A DNA stretch of 64,000 nucleotides from assembly GCA_007753915.1 (NCBI GenBank), contig CP036352.1, forward strand, positions 372,001 to 436,000, given 5' to 3'. Below the pieces are notes generated by a model. The model had not been told where the DNA came from and did no database searches. It saw nothing but the letters and a program-made list of their open reading frames with translations. The DNA is from Phycisphaerae bacterium RAS2. GTDB taxonomy: Bacteria; Planctomycetota; Phycisphaerae; UBA1845; UTPLA1. Made by a program: the position numbers and the translations under genes. Of this stretch, positions 17,043 through 26,256 are shown in pieces; positions within the stretch are counted from its first letter, which is position 1; every line of letters starts with the position of its first letter.

Positions 17043-18629
17043 ATGGGACCCTGCATGGTGGCGGAGGTCTCGACGGGCATGTCGGTGGGATTGATGGTCC
17101 TCGGGCTGGTGCTGGGCGGCGGCGTCGCGTACGCGGTGCTGTCGATGCAGGCCAAGTCCCGTGCGGGCGCCCGCCGTCAGGAAGCGGAGCGGATCATCGG
17201 CGAGGCGCAGTCGAAGGCCGCCGAAATCGTCCGTGCCGCCGAAGTCGAGACCAAGGCAACATTTGTGAAGCGTCAGGAGGAGTTCGACCGCCTGACGACC
17301 AATACGCGCAACGAAATCCGCGAGGCGGAGAAACGGCTGGACAAGCGCGAGGACCAGCTCGAGCGCAAGCTGGACATGCTGAACATCAAGGAGAAGAACA
17401 TCGAGCGCGGCGAGGCGCAGGTTAAGGAGCGCCAGGCGGAGATGGAGAAGAAATCCGCCGAGATCGACGAGATGGTAAACAAGCAGAAGACGGAACTGCT
17501 CAAGGTGTCGGGCCTGAACATGGACGACGCAAAGAAGCAATTGTTCCAATTGTTGGAGCAGCAGCTTGAGCACGAGTGCGCCGAACTCGTCGCGAAGAAG
17601 ATCAACGACGCCCAGGAAGAGGCCGAGAACAAATCGCGCGACATCGTCGTCACGGCGATCCAGCGCTACGCCGCCGCGCACACCTCGGCCAGCACGGTCA
17701 GCACGATCGACATCCCCTCGGACGAGATCAAGGGCCGCGTGATCGGGCGCGAGGGGCGGAACATCCGCGCGTTTGAGAAGGCCACGGGCGTGGACGTGAT
17801 CGTCGACGACACCCCGGGCGTGATCGAGGTGACGTGCTTCGACCCGATCAAGCGCGAGGTGGCGCGCGTCTCGATGCAGAAGCTGATTGTCGACGGGCGG
17901 ATTCACCCGACGCGGATCGAAGAAGTCGTCGAAGAGGTCCGTCAGTCGGTCGAGAAGGACATCATGGAGTACGGCAAGAAGGCGTCGCTCGAGGCCAACG
18001 TGCAGGGCCTGCCCAAGAAGCTGATCGAGTTGCTCGGCCGACTGCACTATCGCACGAGCTACGGGCAAAACGTCCTGCGGCATTCGATCGAGGTCGCGTA
18101 CCTCTGCCAGATCATGGCGGACGAACTCGGGCTGAACGGCACGCTCGCGCGGCGCTGCGGCCTGCTGCACGACATCGGCAAGGCGGTCGTGCACGAAGTC
18201 GAAGGCAGTCACCCCGCGCTGGGCGAGGAGATCTGCCGCAAGTTGAACGAGCGGCCGGAGGTGCTCAACGCCGTCGCCGGTCACCACGGCGACATTCCGT
18301 CGACCAGTCCGTACACGCCGCTCGTGGCGGCGGCGGACGCAATCAGCGCGGCCCGGCCGGGCAGCCGGCGCGAAAGCCTTGAGCGATACATCAAACGGCT
18401 GGAGCAGTTGGAAGGCATCGCCATGGCGATCAACGGCGTGAAGCTGGCGTACGCGATCCAGGCCGGTCGCGAAGTGCGCGTGATCGTCGATGCCGACAAG
18501 GTGGACGATTCCAGCGCGATGCGAATCGCCCGCGAGATCGCGCAGAAGATCGAAGCCGAAATGACCTACCCCGGCGAGGTGAAAGTGACCTGTTTGCGCG
18601 AGGTGCGTGCCGTGGAGTACGCGCGGTAA
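17043..18629 (+). CDS. rny: Ribonuclease Y
   Basis: 528 aa. N-terminal transmembrane helix at about residues 12-30, then a long charged coiled coil (about 40-190), a KH domain ([17 protein letters not shown] near 230) and an HD domain with RHSIEVAYL and [18 protein letters not shown] near 345-390. RNase Y is a membrane-tethered endoribonuclease that starts mRNA decay. ATG at 17043 was chosen because AAAGGTGA lies at the right distance; a GTG at 17034 overlaps that site. The gene stands alone after a long leader. Confidence 0.97.
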   Translation: MGPCMVAEVSTGMSVGLMVLGLVLGGGVAYAVLSMQAKSRAGARRQEAERIIGEAQSKAAEIVRAAEVETKATFVKRQEEFDRLTTNTRNEIREAEKRLDKREDQLERKLDMLNIKEKNIERGEAQVKERQAEMEKKSAEIDEMVNKQKTELLKVSGLNMDDAKKQLFQLLEQQLEHECAELVAKKINDAQEEAENKSRDIVVTAIQRYAAAHTSASTVSTIDIPSDEIKGRVIGREGRNIRAFEKATGVDVIVDDTPGVIEVTCFDPIKREVARVSMQKLIVDGRIHPTRIEEVVEEVRQSVEKDIMEYGKKASLEANVQGLPKKLIELLGRLHYRTSYGQNVLRHSIEVAYLCQIMADELGLNGTLARRCGLLHDIGKAVVHEVEGSHPALGEEICRKLNERPEVLNAVAGHHGDIPSTSPYTPLVAAADAISAARPGSRRESLERYIKRLEQLEGIAMAINGVKLAYAIQAGREVRVIVDADKVDDSSAMRIAREIAQKIEAEMTYPGEVKVTCLREVRAVEYAR

Positions 18630-18668
18630 AAGGGATTGGCGCGAGCGGCATGACAACGTGCCGCCGCG

Positions 18669-19589
18669 TCAGGGGATCGTCGAGAGGGGGGCGGTCGCGG
18701 GTTCATCGGGAAGGGGGGCTTCCGACTCGGGGTCCGCGCTATCTTTCGGATCGAAGGCGTCGGCGCGGGCCAGTCGCAGCAACTCGCTGTCGCGCAGCAG
18801 TTCACTCTGGGTCTGAACGCGTCGCAGCCAGGCACGATTGACCGGGTCCAGTGCGTCGCGATTGAGATACTCCAGGACAAATCGCAACTGGTCGCTCTTG
18901 GAGCAGAAGTCCGGCGCGAGCACGCCCATCGCCGCCACGTCGCGCACGATGCTCTCCTGCCGCCGAGTCGTAATTCGAATTCGCTTGCCGACCGAAGCAT
19001 CGAGAAAGTAGAACTCGAATCGCTCGTCGGGCAGCGAGCGGATCAGCACGTTTCGCCAGAACAGGTCGCGGTGGACAAACCCCGCCTCGTGCATGTGGCG
19101 CACCTGCCGCGCCAGCGAGAGCAGGATCTCCCGCCGCGCGCGGCGCACGCGCGACGACTCGGGGAAATCGCTGTATCGACGGATGAACGATGACAGGCTT
19201 ATGGCATCCGGCACGGCCTCGGTGATGAGAAAGCAGCTTCGCAGGAAGTGGGCCGTCCGCCGCTCGCCATAGGCCACCGGGCGAATTGCCTGAATGCCCA
19301 GGTCGCGCATCAGCGTCAGCGTGTGAAACTCGTTACGGGCGCGGCTCGCTTTGCAGAACGTACCGCGGAAGAACCCGCGAATCCGCTGCTTCCACCGCGG
19401 GTAGTGGTAGCGCTTCACATAGAGCGATGCACCGTCGTCCAGCGTGCAGCGGATCGTGTCGCTTGTGCGGCTCCACGCGGCGAGATGATCGCCGAGCCGC
19501 TCCAGCACCGCCTGCACGCTGTCCAGCCTCGCCGCGGCCAGTCGCTCACGAAACGGCGGATCGATGTGAATCGTGTCGGTGTGGAGCAT
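18669..19589 (-). CDS. Lipopolysaccharide kinase InaA/RfaP-like protein
   Basis: 306 aa with the protein-kinase-like fold of LPS core kinases: an ATP-lysine region LYVKRYHYPRWKQR near residue 55, a catalytic loop HEAGFVHRDLFWRNVLIRS near 168-186 (HRD...N) and FLDASVGKRI near 198 in place of DFG. These enzymes phosphorylate the heptose or Kdo core of LPS at the inner membrane. The next gene upstream on this strand encodes a heptosyltransferase, which supports a role in LPS core assembly. The C-terminal 30 residues are Pro/Ala-rich and probably disordered. It converges with rny. Confidence 0.88.
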   Translation of the reverse strand: MLHTDTIHIDPPFRERLAAARLDSVQAVLERLGDHLAAWSRTSDTIRCTLDDGASLYVKRYHYPRWKQRIRGFFRGTFCKASRARNEFHTLTLMRDLGIQAIRPVAYGERRTAHFLRSCFLITEAVPDAISLSSFIRRYSDFPESSRVRRARREILLSLARQVRHMHEAGFVHRDLFWRNVLIRSLPDERFEFYFLDASVGKRIRITTRRQESIVRDVAAMGVLAPDFCSKSDQLRFVLEYLNRDALDPVNRAWLRRVQTQSELLRDSELLRLARADAFDPKDSADPESEAPLPDEPATAPLSTIP

Positions 19590-19591
19590 GT

Positions 19592-19645
19592 AAAACGCCG
19601 AAACATCAAAACGTCAAAAAGTCGAAACCTCAAGAAGTCGAAGCG
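19592..19645. repeat. Degenerate period-8 short tandem repeat array
   Basis: Six successive 8-mers: AAAACGCC, GAAACATC, AAAACGTC, AAAAAGTC, GAAACCTC, AAGAAGTC, then GAAGCG. The phase is kept through the array although units differ. It lies directly upstream of the start codon of the LPS kinase gene. Similar arrays appear at 19717, 22852, 58717 and 60661. Confidence 0.65.
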
Positions 19646-19684
19646 TGCCGTCGCAGCGCCTCGCTCGCCACCAAGCCGGGCAAA

Positions 19685-19706
19685 TGGCGGGCAACGCCCA
19701 TCCTAC
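19685..19706. repeat. Dispersed palindrome (GTAGG-type) at the end of the heptosyltransferase gene
   Basis: On the minus strand this reads GTAGGATGGGC-GTT-GCCCGCCA, a hairpin of the same design as copies at 58757 and 57404 and related to those at 21798 and 31408. Its leading GTAGG contains the TAG stop codon (19703-19705) of the heptosyltransferase gene. Confidence 0.65.
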
Positions 19707-20770
19707 GGTCCTGCTATCTTCGTGCCCTCGTGCCTCCCAGCCTTTGTGCCTTCACCCAATAACATCGCCGCCGCATCGTACACCCGATCCGGCTCCAACT
19801 GGTTCATGCAATTGTGATGCCCCAGCGGGCAGGTTCGCTTCATGCAGGGCTGGCAATCCAGCTTGAGCATCACATTCCGCTCGCGGGCAAAGCGTGTGTC
19901 GGTCCACGCCGGGTCGCTCGATCCGAACACCGTCACCACCGGCACGCCGAACGCCGCCGCGAAGTGGCGCGGCCCCGTGTCGTTCGTCACCAGCAGATCG
20001 CACCGCCGCACCAGCGCCTTGAGCGGCCCCAGCCCCAGCGGCGGATCAATACATATTTCAACATTCTGCGTCGCCGTTGCCAGCCGCTCGGCGATTGCTC
20101 GCTCCTTCGGCCCGAGCGACGCCACCACGCGCGCGCCGCGCTCCCGCACTAGCCGATCCGCCAGCGCCGCGTACTTCTCCGCCGGCCAGCACTTGGCCGA
20201 TCCGTAATTCGCGCCGGGGTTGAACACCACGAGCGGCGCATCGCCCGCCTTTCGCGCACCGATCCGTTGATCAATGGCCGCTTCATCTTCCGGCGTCGTC
20301 GCCAGTATGAGCTGGTCGCCCGGCGACGGGCAGCCCGCCGCGACCGCCAGTGCGTTGTAGTAGTCCAATGCGGGAATCGGCGTGAACTTTCCCTCCGCGC
20401 GCGGCGCGTGCAACCGATGAGTCAGCAGCCAGCCGCGGCCATCCCGCGCGTATCCAATCCGATGTGTCACGCGCGCCAGCCGCGCCAGCAGCGCCGAGCG
20501 AAAGGAATTGGTGAACAGGACCGCGAGATCAAAACGCTCCCGCTTCAATCGCGCCGCCAGCCCCAGCAGGCTCCCGATTCCCCCGTCGGGCCAGGGGATG
20601 AACTCGTCCGCCAACCCCGCGCCGGCCAGCACATCGCCCACATACGGGCGCATCAGGTGCGCGATTCGCGCATCGGGGTAGCGCCGGCGAAGGGCCTGCA
20701 TGGCGGCCGTCGCCATGACGACATCGCCGACCCAGTTGGGAACAAAAACGAGGATTCGCGTGGGTGTCAT
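19703..20770 (-). CDS. waaF: ADP-heptose--LPS heptosyltransferase (GT9 family)
   Basis: 355 aa from ATG at 20770. N-terminal ILVFVPNWVGDVVMATAAMQALRR is the GT9 signature. VVFNPGANYGSAKCWPAEKYAALA near 195 and LLVTNDTGPRHFAAAFGVPVVTVFGSSDP near 280-310 form the ADP-heptose site. CQPCMKRTCPLGHHNCMNQL near the end matches the WaaF Cys-rich region. The enzyme adds the second heptose to the LPS inner core. The last ~20 codons (GEGTKAGRHEGTKIAGP) are encoded by a period-8 repeat array, and the stop codon lies in a dispersed palindrome, so the native C-terminus was probably altered. A start further upstream (20830) lacks support. Confidence 0.93.
   Translation of the reverse strand: MTPTRILVFVPNWVGDVVMATAAMQALRRRYPDARIAHLMRPYVGDVLAGAGLADEFIPWPDGGIGSLLGLAARLKRERFDLAVLFTNSFRSALLARLARVTHRIGYARDGRGWLLTHRLHAPRAEGKFTPIPALDYYNALAVAAGCPSPGDQLILATTPEDEAAIDQRIGARKAGDAPLVVFNPGANYGSAKCWPAEKYAALADRLVRERGARVVASLGPKERAIAERLATATQNVEICIDPPLGLGPLKALVRRCDLLVTNDTGPRHFAAAFGVPVVTVFGSSDPAWTDTRFARERNVMLKLDCQPCMKRTCPLGHHNCMNQLEPDRVYDAAAMLLGEGTKAGRHEGTKIAGP
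19717..19756. repeat. Degenerate period-8 array inside the 3' end of waaF
   Basis: Plus-strand units TCTTCGTG, CCCTCGTG, CCTCCCAG, CCTTTGTG, CCTTCACC, five in phase. Two identical CCTTCGTG units occur at 60661. The array encodes the final residues of the heptosyltransferase on the other strand. Confidence 0.65.
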
Positions 20771-20985
20771 GCCTGGATGCCGGCCGGGGCGGTCGCAACC
20801 CGCCGACGGCCGTATGTTATGCGATGACAACCAATTAGCCTATTCGCCGGGGCGAAATGCATCCGCCGCTGGAGCGGGCCTCAACTGGACAGCCCGCGCC
20901 GGCGGGCCTAAAGTAGCGGGATTCATTCCCCGCGGAGAAAAGCCGCGGCGGTCGGCCGTCCGGGGCGGCAGGTGAGGAACGCGTC

Positions 20986-21759
20986 ATGGGTTTGATGTCG
21001 GGTAAGAAGGGCGTCGTGTTCGGCGTGGCGAACGATTACAGCCTCGCCTGGTACATCGCCGAGCAGTTGCACAAAGAGGGCGCCGAGATGGCGTTTAACC
21101 ATCTTCCGGGCGAGAAGATGGAGCGCCGCGTGCGCAAGCTCGTTGAGCCGATTGGGGCGAAGGTCATCGCCCCGTGCGACGTGTCGAAGGACGAAGACAT
21201 CGAATCCTTCATGAACCGCGTGCGCGACACGTACGACCAGATCGACTTCATCGTGCATGCCGTGGCTTTCGCCAATCGCGATTGCCTGACCAACCGCTTC
21301 TGGGAGACCCGCCGCGAGGACTTCAAGCAGGCCATGGACATCAGCGTTTACTCGCTGATCGGCGTCTGCCAGAAGGCCTACAACATGCTGCGGGAGGGCG
21401 CGAGCGTGCTCACCTTGAGCTACCTCGGCGCGGTGCGATTTGTGCCCGGCTACAACGTCATGGGCGTCTGCAAGGCCGCGCTGGAGAGCACGGTGCGATA
21501 CCTGTCGGCCGACCTTGGTGATCTGCGCCGGGTGCGCGTGAACGCGATCTCGGCCGGCCCGTGCCGCACGTTGAGTTCATCGGGCATCAGCGGGTTCGAC
21601 CAGATTCTCGAGCATTACCCCACCAAGACGCCCCTGCGGCGGAACATCACGTCGGATGAGGTCGGCAAGTCCGGCCTGTATCTGTGCAGCGATCTATCGA
21701 GCGGCGTGACCGGCGAAATTCACTATGTGGATGCCGGGTACAACATGGTCGGGTGGTAG
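20986..21759 (+). CDS. fabI: Enoyl-[acyl-carrier-protein] reductase (NADH)
   Basis: 257 aa, normal length. FabI markers: GVANDYSLAWYIA cofactor loop at residues 12-24, DVSKDEDIESF near 65, VHAVAFAN near 92, LSYLGAVRFVPGYNVMGVCKAALE with the Tyr-x6-Lys dyad (Y156, K163), and AISAGPCRTLSSSGI near 190. It performs the last reduction of the fatty-acid elongation cycle in the cytosol. The start has GAGGAACGCGTC upstream. The gene is alone between the waaF gene and a convergent orphan. Confidence 0.96.
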   Translation: MGLMSGKKGVVFGVANDYSLAWYIAEQLHKEGAEMAFNHLPGEKMERRVRKLVEPIGAKVIAPCDVSKDEDIESFMNRVRDTYDQIDFIVHAVAFANRDCLTNRFWETRREDFKQAMDISVYSLIGVCQKAYNMLREGASVLTLSYLGAVRFVPGYNVMGVCKAALESTVRYLSADLGDLRRVRVNAISAGPCRTLSSSGISGFDQILEHYPTKTPLRRNITSDEVGKSGLYLCSDLSSGVTGEIHYVDAGYNMVGW

Positions 21760-21797
21760 AGACGGCGAAACGCCGAACACGCCCACCTGCGCCGGAT

Positions 21798-21822
21798 TGG
21801 TGCGTCGAGGACGCACCCTACG
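21798..21822. repeat. Dispersed palindrome, copy 1 of the GGTGCGTC element
   Basis: TGGTGCGTCGAGGACGCACC followed by CTACG. GGTGCGTC and GACGCACC form a perfect 8-bp stem with a 3-nt loop. The reverse complement of this 25-mer recurs without a mismatch at 31408-31432. Here it lies 38 bp after fabI, between convergent genes. Confidence 0.75.
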
Positions 21823-21849
21823 CGGGAGTGAATGGGGCGAGGAATCGCC

Positions 21850-22794
21850 CTACGGTTTCGCTTCCCCCCACGGCCACATCTTCTTCAGCGCCCATTCCGT
21901 CCAGGTGTCGGTCTTGCCGCTTAGGTGCGCGCCGATGGCATCGACGAACGGCTTGGCCGAGCGCTCCAGGACCGTGAGCGCGCCCTCGCGCTGAATCTGA
22001 TCAATTGTCTGCCCGTAGGATGCGAGGATTTTTTCGCTTAGCAGATCGGTCGTCACGGCGCCGACGGCAAAGGCCGCGTCGATCGCCCGGCCGGCCTGCT
22101 TGCCGAGGTCGATGGTCATGAGGCCGACGATGGTGTCGACCGCCACGCCGTCGCGCTTGGCGAGCGCCTCCATCTGATTCCACAGGTCATCGATGCGCGG
22201 CATCAGGTTCGCCGCGTTCTTGAAGACGTTCGTATAGCCTCCGGTGATCCGGTCGCGCAGCTCGCGCACGGCCTTCACGTCCAGCGGCGGGGCGTCGAAG
22301 ACCTTGGCCGACTCCGATCCGGCTTGGCTCATGGAATCCAGCAGGTCGTCGAGCTTTTTGATGTCGGCGTCTTCGGGGATGACTTTGTTGGCCTTCAGCT
22401 CGGCGGTAAGGCGGCCGAGGTATTCCTTCGAGCCGCTGGCCACGTCGGTGGCGATGGCGAAGACCCACAACGGCGAAAGGTGCAGCGAAAAAATGCCGAC
22501 GGCGTCAACGACGTTGCCGGCGACCTTGCGCGGGACGAAGTCCTCGGGCAGGGCCTCGGCGGCCTCGCTGGCATACGCGCCCTGCACCTGTGCGACTTTC
22601 TCGATGAGAAAGCGCTGCGTGTTGCCCATGATGGCCGTGTAGGTGCTGGACTTGCGCAGCGGCTCGGGGATGACGATGTCGGTCACGAGTTTCGTCGTGC
22701 CGCCCAGGGCCGCGGCGACGGAGCGCACCAGCCGCTCGGGCAGGCTCAACGTGTAGCCGAAGGCGTTGAAGAGGTCATTCATGGAGGGAAGCAT
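21850..22794 (-). CDS. Protein of unknown function, mostly helical
   Basis: 314 aa. No family recognised. The sequence is helical and amphipathic with a moderately hydrophobic stretch near residues 95-115 (VVDAVGIFSLHLSPLWVFAIAT) and another near 235 (AIDAAFAVGAVTTDLL), not clearly transmembrane. There are no cysteines and no catalytic motif that I can name. Start at 22794 follows GAAAGGCAGGCC on the minus strand; an internal ATG at 22782 lacks a site. A period-7 repeat array lies just upstream. It is convergent with fabI. Confidence 0.7.
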   Translation of the reverse strand: MLPSMNDLFNAFGYTLSLPERLVRSVAAALGGTTKLVTDIVIPEPLRKSSTYTAIMGNTQRFLIEKVAQVQGAYASEAAEALPEDFVPRKVAGNVVDAVGIFSLHLSPLWVFAIATDVASGSKEYLGRLTAELKANKVIPEDADIKKLDDLLDSMSQAGSESAKVFDAPPLDVKAVRELRDRITGGYTNVFKNAANLMPRIDDLWNQMEALAKRDGVAVDTIVGLMTIDLGKQAGRAIDAAFAVGAVTTDLLSEKILASYGQTIDQIQREGALTVLERSAKPFVDAIGAHLSGKTDTWTEWALKKMWPWGEAKP

Positions 22795-22851
22795 GTGGCC
22801 TGCCTTTCAATTATGCCCGACGCGGTCTCGCGTAGGAGTTGGTCTAATTGT

Positions 22852-22945
22852 AATTGCGAATAGCGAATTGCGAATAGCGAAGTCCTGCATCGAACGCGTT
22901 GTCCGCCGCCAGTTTCCTTTCGTCATTCGCTATTCAACATTTCGA
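22852..22945. repeat. Two period-7 short repeat arrays in opposite orientation
   Basis: First array, 22852-22886: AATTGCG, AATAGCG, AATTGCG, AATAGCG, AAGTCCT. Second array, 22918-22945: TTTCGTC, ATTCGCT, ATTCAAC, ATTTCGA. The unit AATAGCG/AGCGAAT of the first is the complement of ATTCGCT in the second, so together they form a large imperfect inverted repeat. The space between is about 30 bp. Confidence 0.6.
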
Positions 22946-22983
22946 CCTCCTCGGTGTCCATCCGCCCGCGCTCGGGGCAAGGA

Positions 22984-23802
22984 TCAGGCGACCCACCCCC
23001 GGCCGCGGCCGTACAACATCAACGCCCCAACCGCCACCGGAGCGATGGGGCCGCAGGTCGCCAGGAACGGCGCAATCGCGCCGGGGTCATCGCGCAGGCG
23101 CACGATCGCCTCGTGTTCGTCGCGCGACTCGGCGGTTTGCCAGCGCGCCGTCAGTTCATCGGCCGTCAGCGCGACCCGCGCCTCAAACAGCATCTCGGGT
23201 TGATGAATCTCCCGATCGCGGATCAACCCGGCGCAGACGATCTCGCGGATGTCCGAGCGTTCTAACGCCAATTCCTCGTGCAACTCACGCAGCACTGATG
23301 CGAACGCATCAACGCGGCCATTTGGCCCGGCGTCGCAGGCCTCCAGCGCGCCGCCGAAGGTATGGACGTGGTTGGCGTGATAGGAGACGCGCCTCGAGCG
23401 GCGGCCGTAACAAATGAAGCCGTCGGTCGTGAGAATGGTGGCGGTCGTGCCGATGGGGTTGGAGAAACGATGCCAGCCGAATTCGTCGACGCGGTGGCGG
23501 TTGAAGAGATTGGTGCCGACAAAGTCTCGGTAGTTCGTCGGGCCGACGCGCAGCGTGAGCGCGTCGCCATCGGGCGTCGTGGTTTGTTCGTGCGCGATGT
23601 AGCGGAGCATGTCGCCGTTGAACAGGACGCGCCCGGCAGCCTGCGCAGCGCGGAGCTGCTCGTCCCACGTCGCGGCGATGGCGGCGTCGATCTCGGGCGA
23701 CGACTCGCGCGGCGTGGTTTCGAGCGCAAGATGCAACCGCTCCGGCGCGAAACGGCCGTACGCGAGGATGACGAACGGCATCGCATCGTCGGCCTGAATC
23801 AT
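22984..23802 (-). CDS. Nudix hydrolase resembling eukaryotic NUDT22
   Basis: 272 aa from ATG at 23802. The C-terminal half has a Nudix box: GGALEACDAG, then VLRELHEELAL near residues 169-179, which keeps the RExxEE core, but the loop before it is longer than standard. Ahead of it lies VGPTNYRDFVGTNLFNR near 100-116, a motif I associate with NUDT22 (UDP-glucose/galactose hydrolase). The inferred role is UDP-sugar hydrolysis, moderate certainty. The longer frame to 23886 would overlap the promoter of the divergent gene, so I prefer the internal start, although no strong ribosome site is seen. Confidence 0.75.
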   Translation of the reverse strand: MIQADDAMPFVILAYGRFAPERLHLALETTPRESSPEIDAAIAATWDEQLRAAQAAGRVLFNGDMLRYIAHEQTTTPDGDALTLRVGPTNYRDFVGTNLFNRHRVDEFGWHRFSNPIGTTATILTTDGFICYGRRSRRVSYHANHVHTFGGALEACDAGPNGRVDAFASVLRELHEELALERSDIREIVCAGLIRDREIHQPEMLFEARVALTADELTARWQTAESRDEHEAIVRLRDDPGAIAPFLATCGPIAPVAVGALMLYGRGRGWVA

Positions 23803-23857
23803 GAGGGAATCCACGCGGAATGGCCGCGAAGTTCGGCGCGAGCGAATCTCGCGCGGG

Positions 23858-23887
23858 TTGAATCGGCGGCTCGATCCGTGGTACATT
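23858..23887 (+). promoter_or_regulatory. sigma70-like promoter of the NxxGxxxAF/dockerin gene
   Basis: TTGAAT at 23858-23863, an 18-bp spacer and TACATT at 23882-23887. Predicted start near 23894, about 28 nt before the ATG, with AGGGGATTGCC as ribosome site. Confidence 0.55.
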
Positions 23888-23921
23888 ATGCGAAGGTTGA
23901 CCCGCCCAAAAGGGGATTGCC

Positions 23922-25364
23922 ATGCATCGCCGATTCGCCCAGGAAACGCCCGCGTGGATGCTCCGCGCCGGCTTGTTCGCCGGTCTCATCGCGGCATTCG
24001 TCGCACCGGTTGCGCACGGGGGCGTGCCGCTTTACACGCAGTATCAATTGCAGGCCCGCGCGAATTTCTCCGGCGCGTTCAACCTGCCCAACGGCGCGTT
24101 CTTCGCCAACAACACGCCGCAGATCAGCGATGCCGGCCGCGTTGCGTTTCACCTCTCCGTCCTGCCGCCGCCGAATGATCTCAAGAAAGGCATCTGGTTC
24201 GGCGGAAACGGCGCGGGCAGCATCGTGCACATGGCGGCTGACGATGCCTTTGTCAGCGGCGCGACGCTGAACAACAACGAGCGCGTCGCGTGGGAGCAGA
24301 CCTTCTCCGCGCAAAACGGCCTCTGGGTCTACACGCATTCGACGATGACGGCCGTGCGCCAGACGACGCTGCCGATCGGGGCGAGCAACTGGTCCAGCCC
24401 GACGCTGAATGACGCGAACCAGATCGGCTATCGCGTGACGTTTTCCGGCACGGGGCAGGCGTGGTATTCGTACACGCCGACGCCCGCGCCGTCGGCCGCG
24501 CTGCACGTCGCCGACAACGGCGTGCTGCCGGAGAGTCCGTACTCGTTTGTGTTCACGCCGGCATTCAACAATCAGCGGCAGATCGCCGGCAAGCTGCGAC
24601 TCGGCCCGCCGGGCCAGGTCGGAAACTCCCAGCCCGATCAGATTCGCATCTTCAACGCCGATTCGACCAGCGTCTTAATCGCCGAGGATCGCGATTCCAA
24701 TCCGGCGTCGCCGTTTTCGGCGTTTGACAATTCCGTCGCGCTGACGAATGACGGCCGCGTGGCGTTCATCGCCAACCTGTTTGCCGGCGGGCGAGGCGTG
24801 TATCTGTCCGACGGCGCGACGACCATCGAGATCGCGCACACGGCGACCAGCGCGGCGACGAACATCGAGTTCTTTGCCCCGGCGGTGAACGAACAGGGCT
24901 GGGTCGCGTTTCGCGCGTTTGAGGGCGGCTTCCGGGCAATCTGGGTTGGCGACGGCACGACGCTGCGGCGCGTGGTGCGCGAGCACGACATACTGCCGTC
25001 GGACCTCGGCCCTGCGCGAGTCGATCAGAACAACGCGTCCGATCCTGTGTTCGGCGGCGGCGTCTCGATCAACGAATGCGGCGACGTGATCTTCAATGCC
25101 GGCCTTGCCCCGCCCGACAACGATCAGATCGAATGGGGCAGCGGCGTGTATGTGGCGATCGCCCCGCGCGAAACGAAGGGCGATCTTGATTGCAGTTGCA
25201 CCGTCACACTCGACGACGTCGGCCCGTTCGTGCAGGCGCTGATTGATCCGGTTGCGTACGGCGCGGCCCACCCCGATTGCCCGATTGCCAACGCCGACTT
25301 CAACGGGGATACGTTCGCCGACGGGCAGGACATCCCGCACTTCATCGCCGCACTGATTCCATAG
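23922..25364 (+). CDS. Exported NxxGxxxAF-repeat beta-propeller with dockerin-like C-terminus
   Basis: 480 aa. A signal peptide ends near residue 34 (APVAHGG). At least six repeats of the NxxGxxxAF pattern follow: ISDAGRVAFHL, LNNNERVAWEQ, LNDANQIGYRV, LTNDGRVAFIA, VNEQGWVAFRA and INECGDVIFNA, spaced about 50-60 residues as in a beta-propeller. The last 60 residues (GDLDCSCTVTLDDVGPFVQALI, then ADFNGDTFADGQDIPHFIAALI) are two calcium-loop helices of the dockerin-like end common in Planctomycetota exported proteins. Function is unknown; cell-surface display is inferred. Confidence 0.9.
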   Translation: MHRRFAQETPAWMLRAGLFAGLIAAFVAPVAHGGVPLYTQYQLQARANFSGAFNLPNGAFFANNTPQISDAGRVAFHLSVLPPPNDLKKGIWFGGNGAGSIVHMAADDAFVSGATLNNNERVAWEQTFSAQNGLWVYTHSTMTAVRQTTLPIGASNWSSPTLNDANQIGYRVTFSGTGQAWYSYTPTPAPSAALHVADNGVLPESPYSFVFTPAFNNQRQIAGKLRLGPPGQVGNSQPDQIRIFNADSTSVLIAEDRDSNPASPFSAFDNSVALTNDGRVAFIANLFAGGRGVYLSDGATTIEIAHTATSAATNIEFFAPAVNEQGWVAFRAFEGGFRAIWVGDGTTLRRVVREHDILPSDLGPARVDQNNASDPVFGGGVSINECGDVIFNAGLAPPDNDQIEWGSGVYVAIAPRETKGDLDCSCTVTLDDVGPFVQALIDPVAYGAAHPDCPIANADFNGDTFADGQDIPHFIAALIP

Positions 25365-25498
25365 CAACCGGCGTACTCGTCGCGCAATTCAGAGCCGGCT
25401 CGTGCCGAACTGGAGAACGGGCGTTGGCCCCCGTTTTACCGGTGCGACGTGCCTCGGCTCCGATCAAGTCGATGCGTGATTGAAGCGATCCAATCAAC

Positions 25499-26080
25499 TC
25501 AAGTCGCGATGAAATCTGCCGCCCAGTGCGCTGCTACCGCATCGCCCGCCGCGATCCGCGACAACGCCTCTCGTGCGCCCGGCGGCCCGACGCGCCATGC
25601 GACGAGGCCAAGCATGGATAACCGCGCCGACTCGTCGCCGTCCTCCGCCAGGCTATCCAGCACGAGCTGCTCGGCCTCGCGCGCGCCCAGCGCCGGTCGT
25701 CTCATTTCGGTCCATGTCGTTGACAGGTGTCGCAGGAATGCCTCGCCGTCCTCATCGCGCGACTTGAGACAGGTGAATGTCAGCAGGGCGGCCGACTCCA
25801 GTTCCCAGTCGGAATGATGAGCCATGCCGAATTTCTTCGCAGCGTCGGCCATGTCGCCGGTCCGCAACCTCTCCGCGCCGAGTAGAAACCACGCCGCCGC
25901 TCGGTCCGGCCCGGTTGCGAATGGCTCCAGTGCTTCGGCGCGCCGGTCCGGCGGCGCCGCGCGCCAGGCTTGAATCGCTGACCGATAACGCGCGCGACGC
26001 GCCCGCACGGAGAACACTGTGCCCAACGACACACCGCCGCCTGCAAGCATCCCCATAACCACGAGCGCCTTCCACCACAT
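25499..26080 (-). CDS. Membrane-anchored helical-repeat protein
   Basis: 193 aa. One N-terminal transmembrane helix (about residues 4-24), then helical hairpins that look TPR-like: WFLLGAERLRTGDMADAAKKFGMAHHSD near 64-91. A conserved function cannot be assigned. It ends next to the dockerin protein gene (convergent) and starts 176 bp before the divergent Hpt gene. Confidence 0.7.
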   Translation of the reverse strand: MWWKALVVMGMLAGGGVSLGTVFSVRARRARYRSAIQAWRAAPPDRRAEALEPFATGPDRAAAWFLLGAERLRTGDMADAAKKFGMAHHSDWELESAALLTFTCLKSRDEDGEAFLRHLSTTWTEMRRPALGAREAEQLVLDSLAEDGDESARLSMLGLVAWRVGPPGAREALSRIAAGDAVAAHWAADFIAT

Positions 26081-26256
26081 ATCGCGCGTTTTTACGAACG
26101 CAACTCGGACCTGTCAATTACCCCCGCATGGCCTCGCCCGCTACTGAATCGCTCGGCATGGATCGTCGATAGTGATGGGGCAAGCCGCCGGACGATGAAG
26201 CGCGCCGCAGGCGGCCTGCCGTGTGCCGTGTGCAGCGCCGGCGGGAGTGGAGCAAC

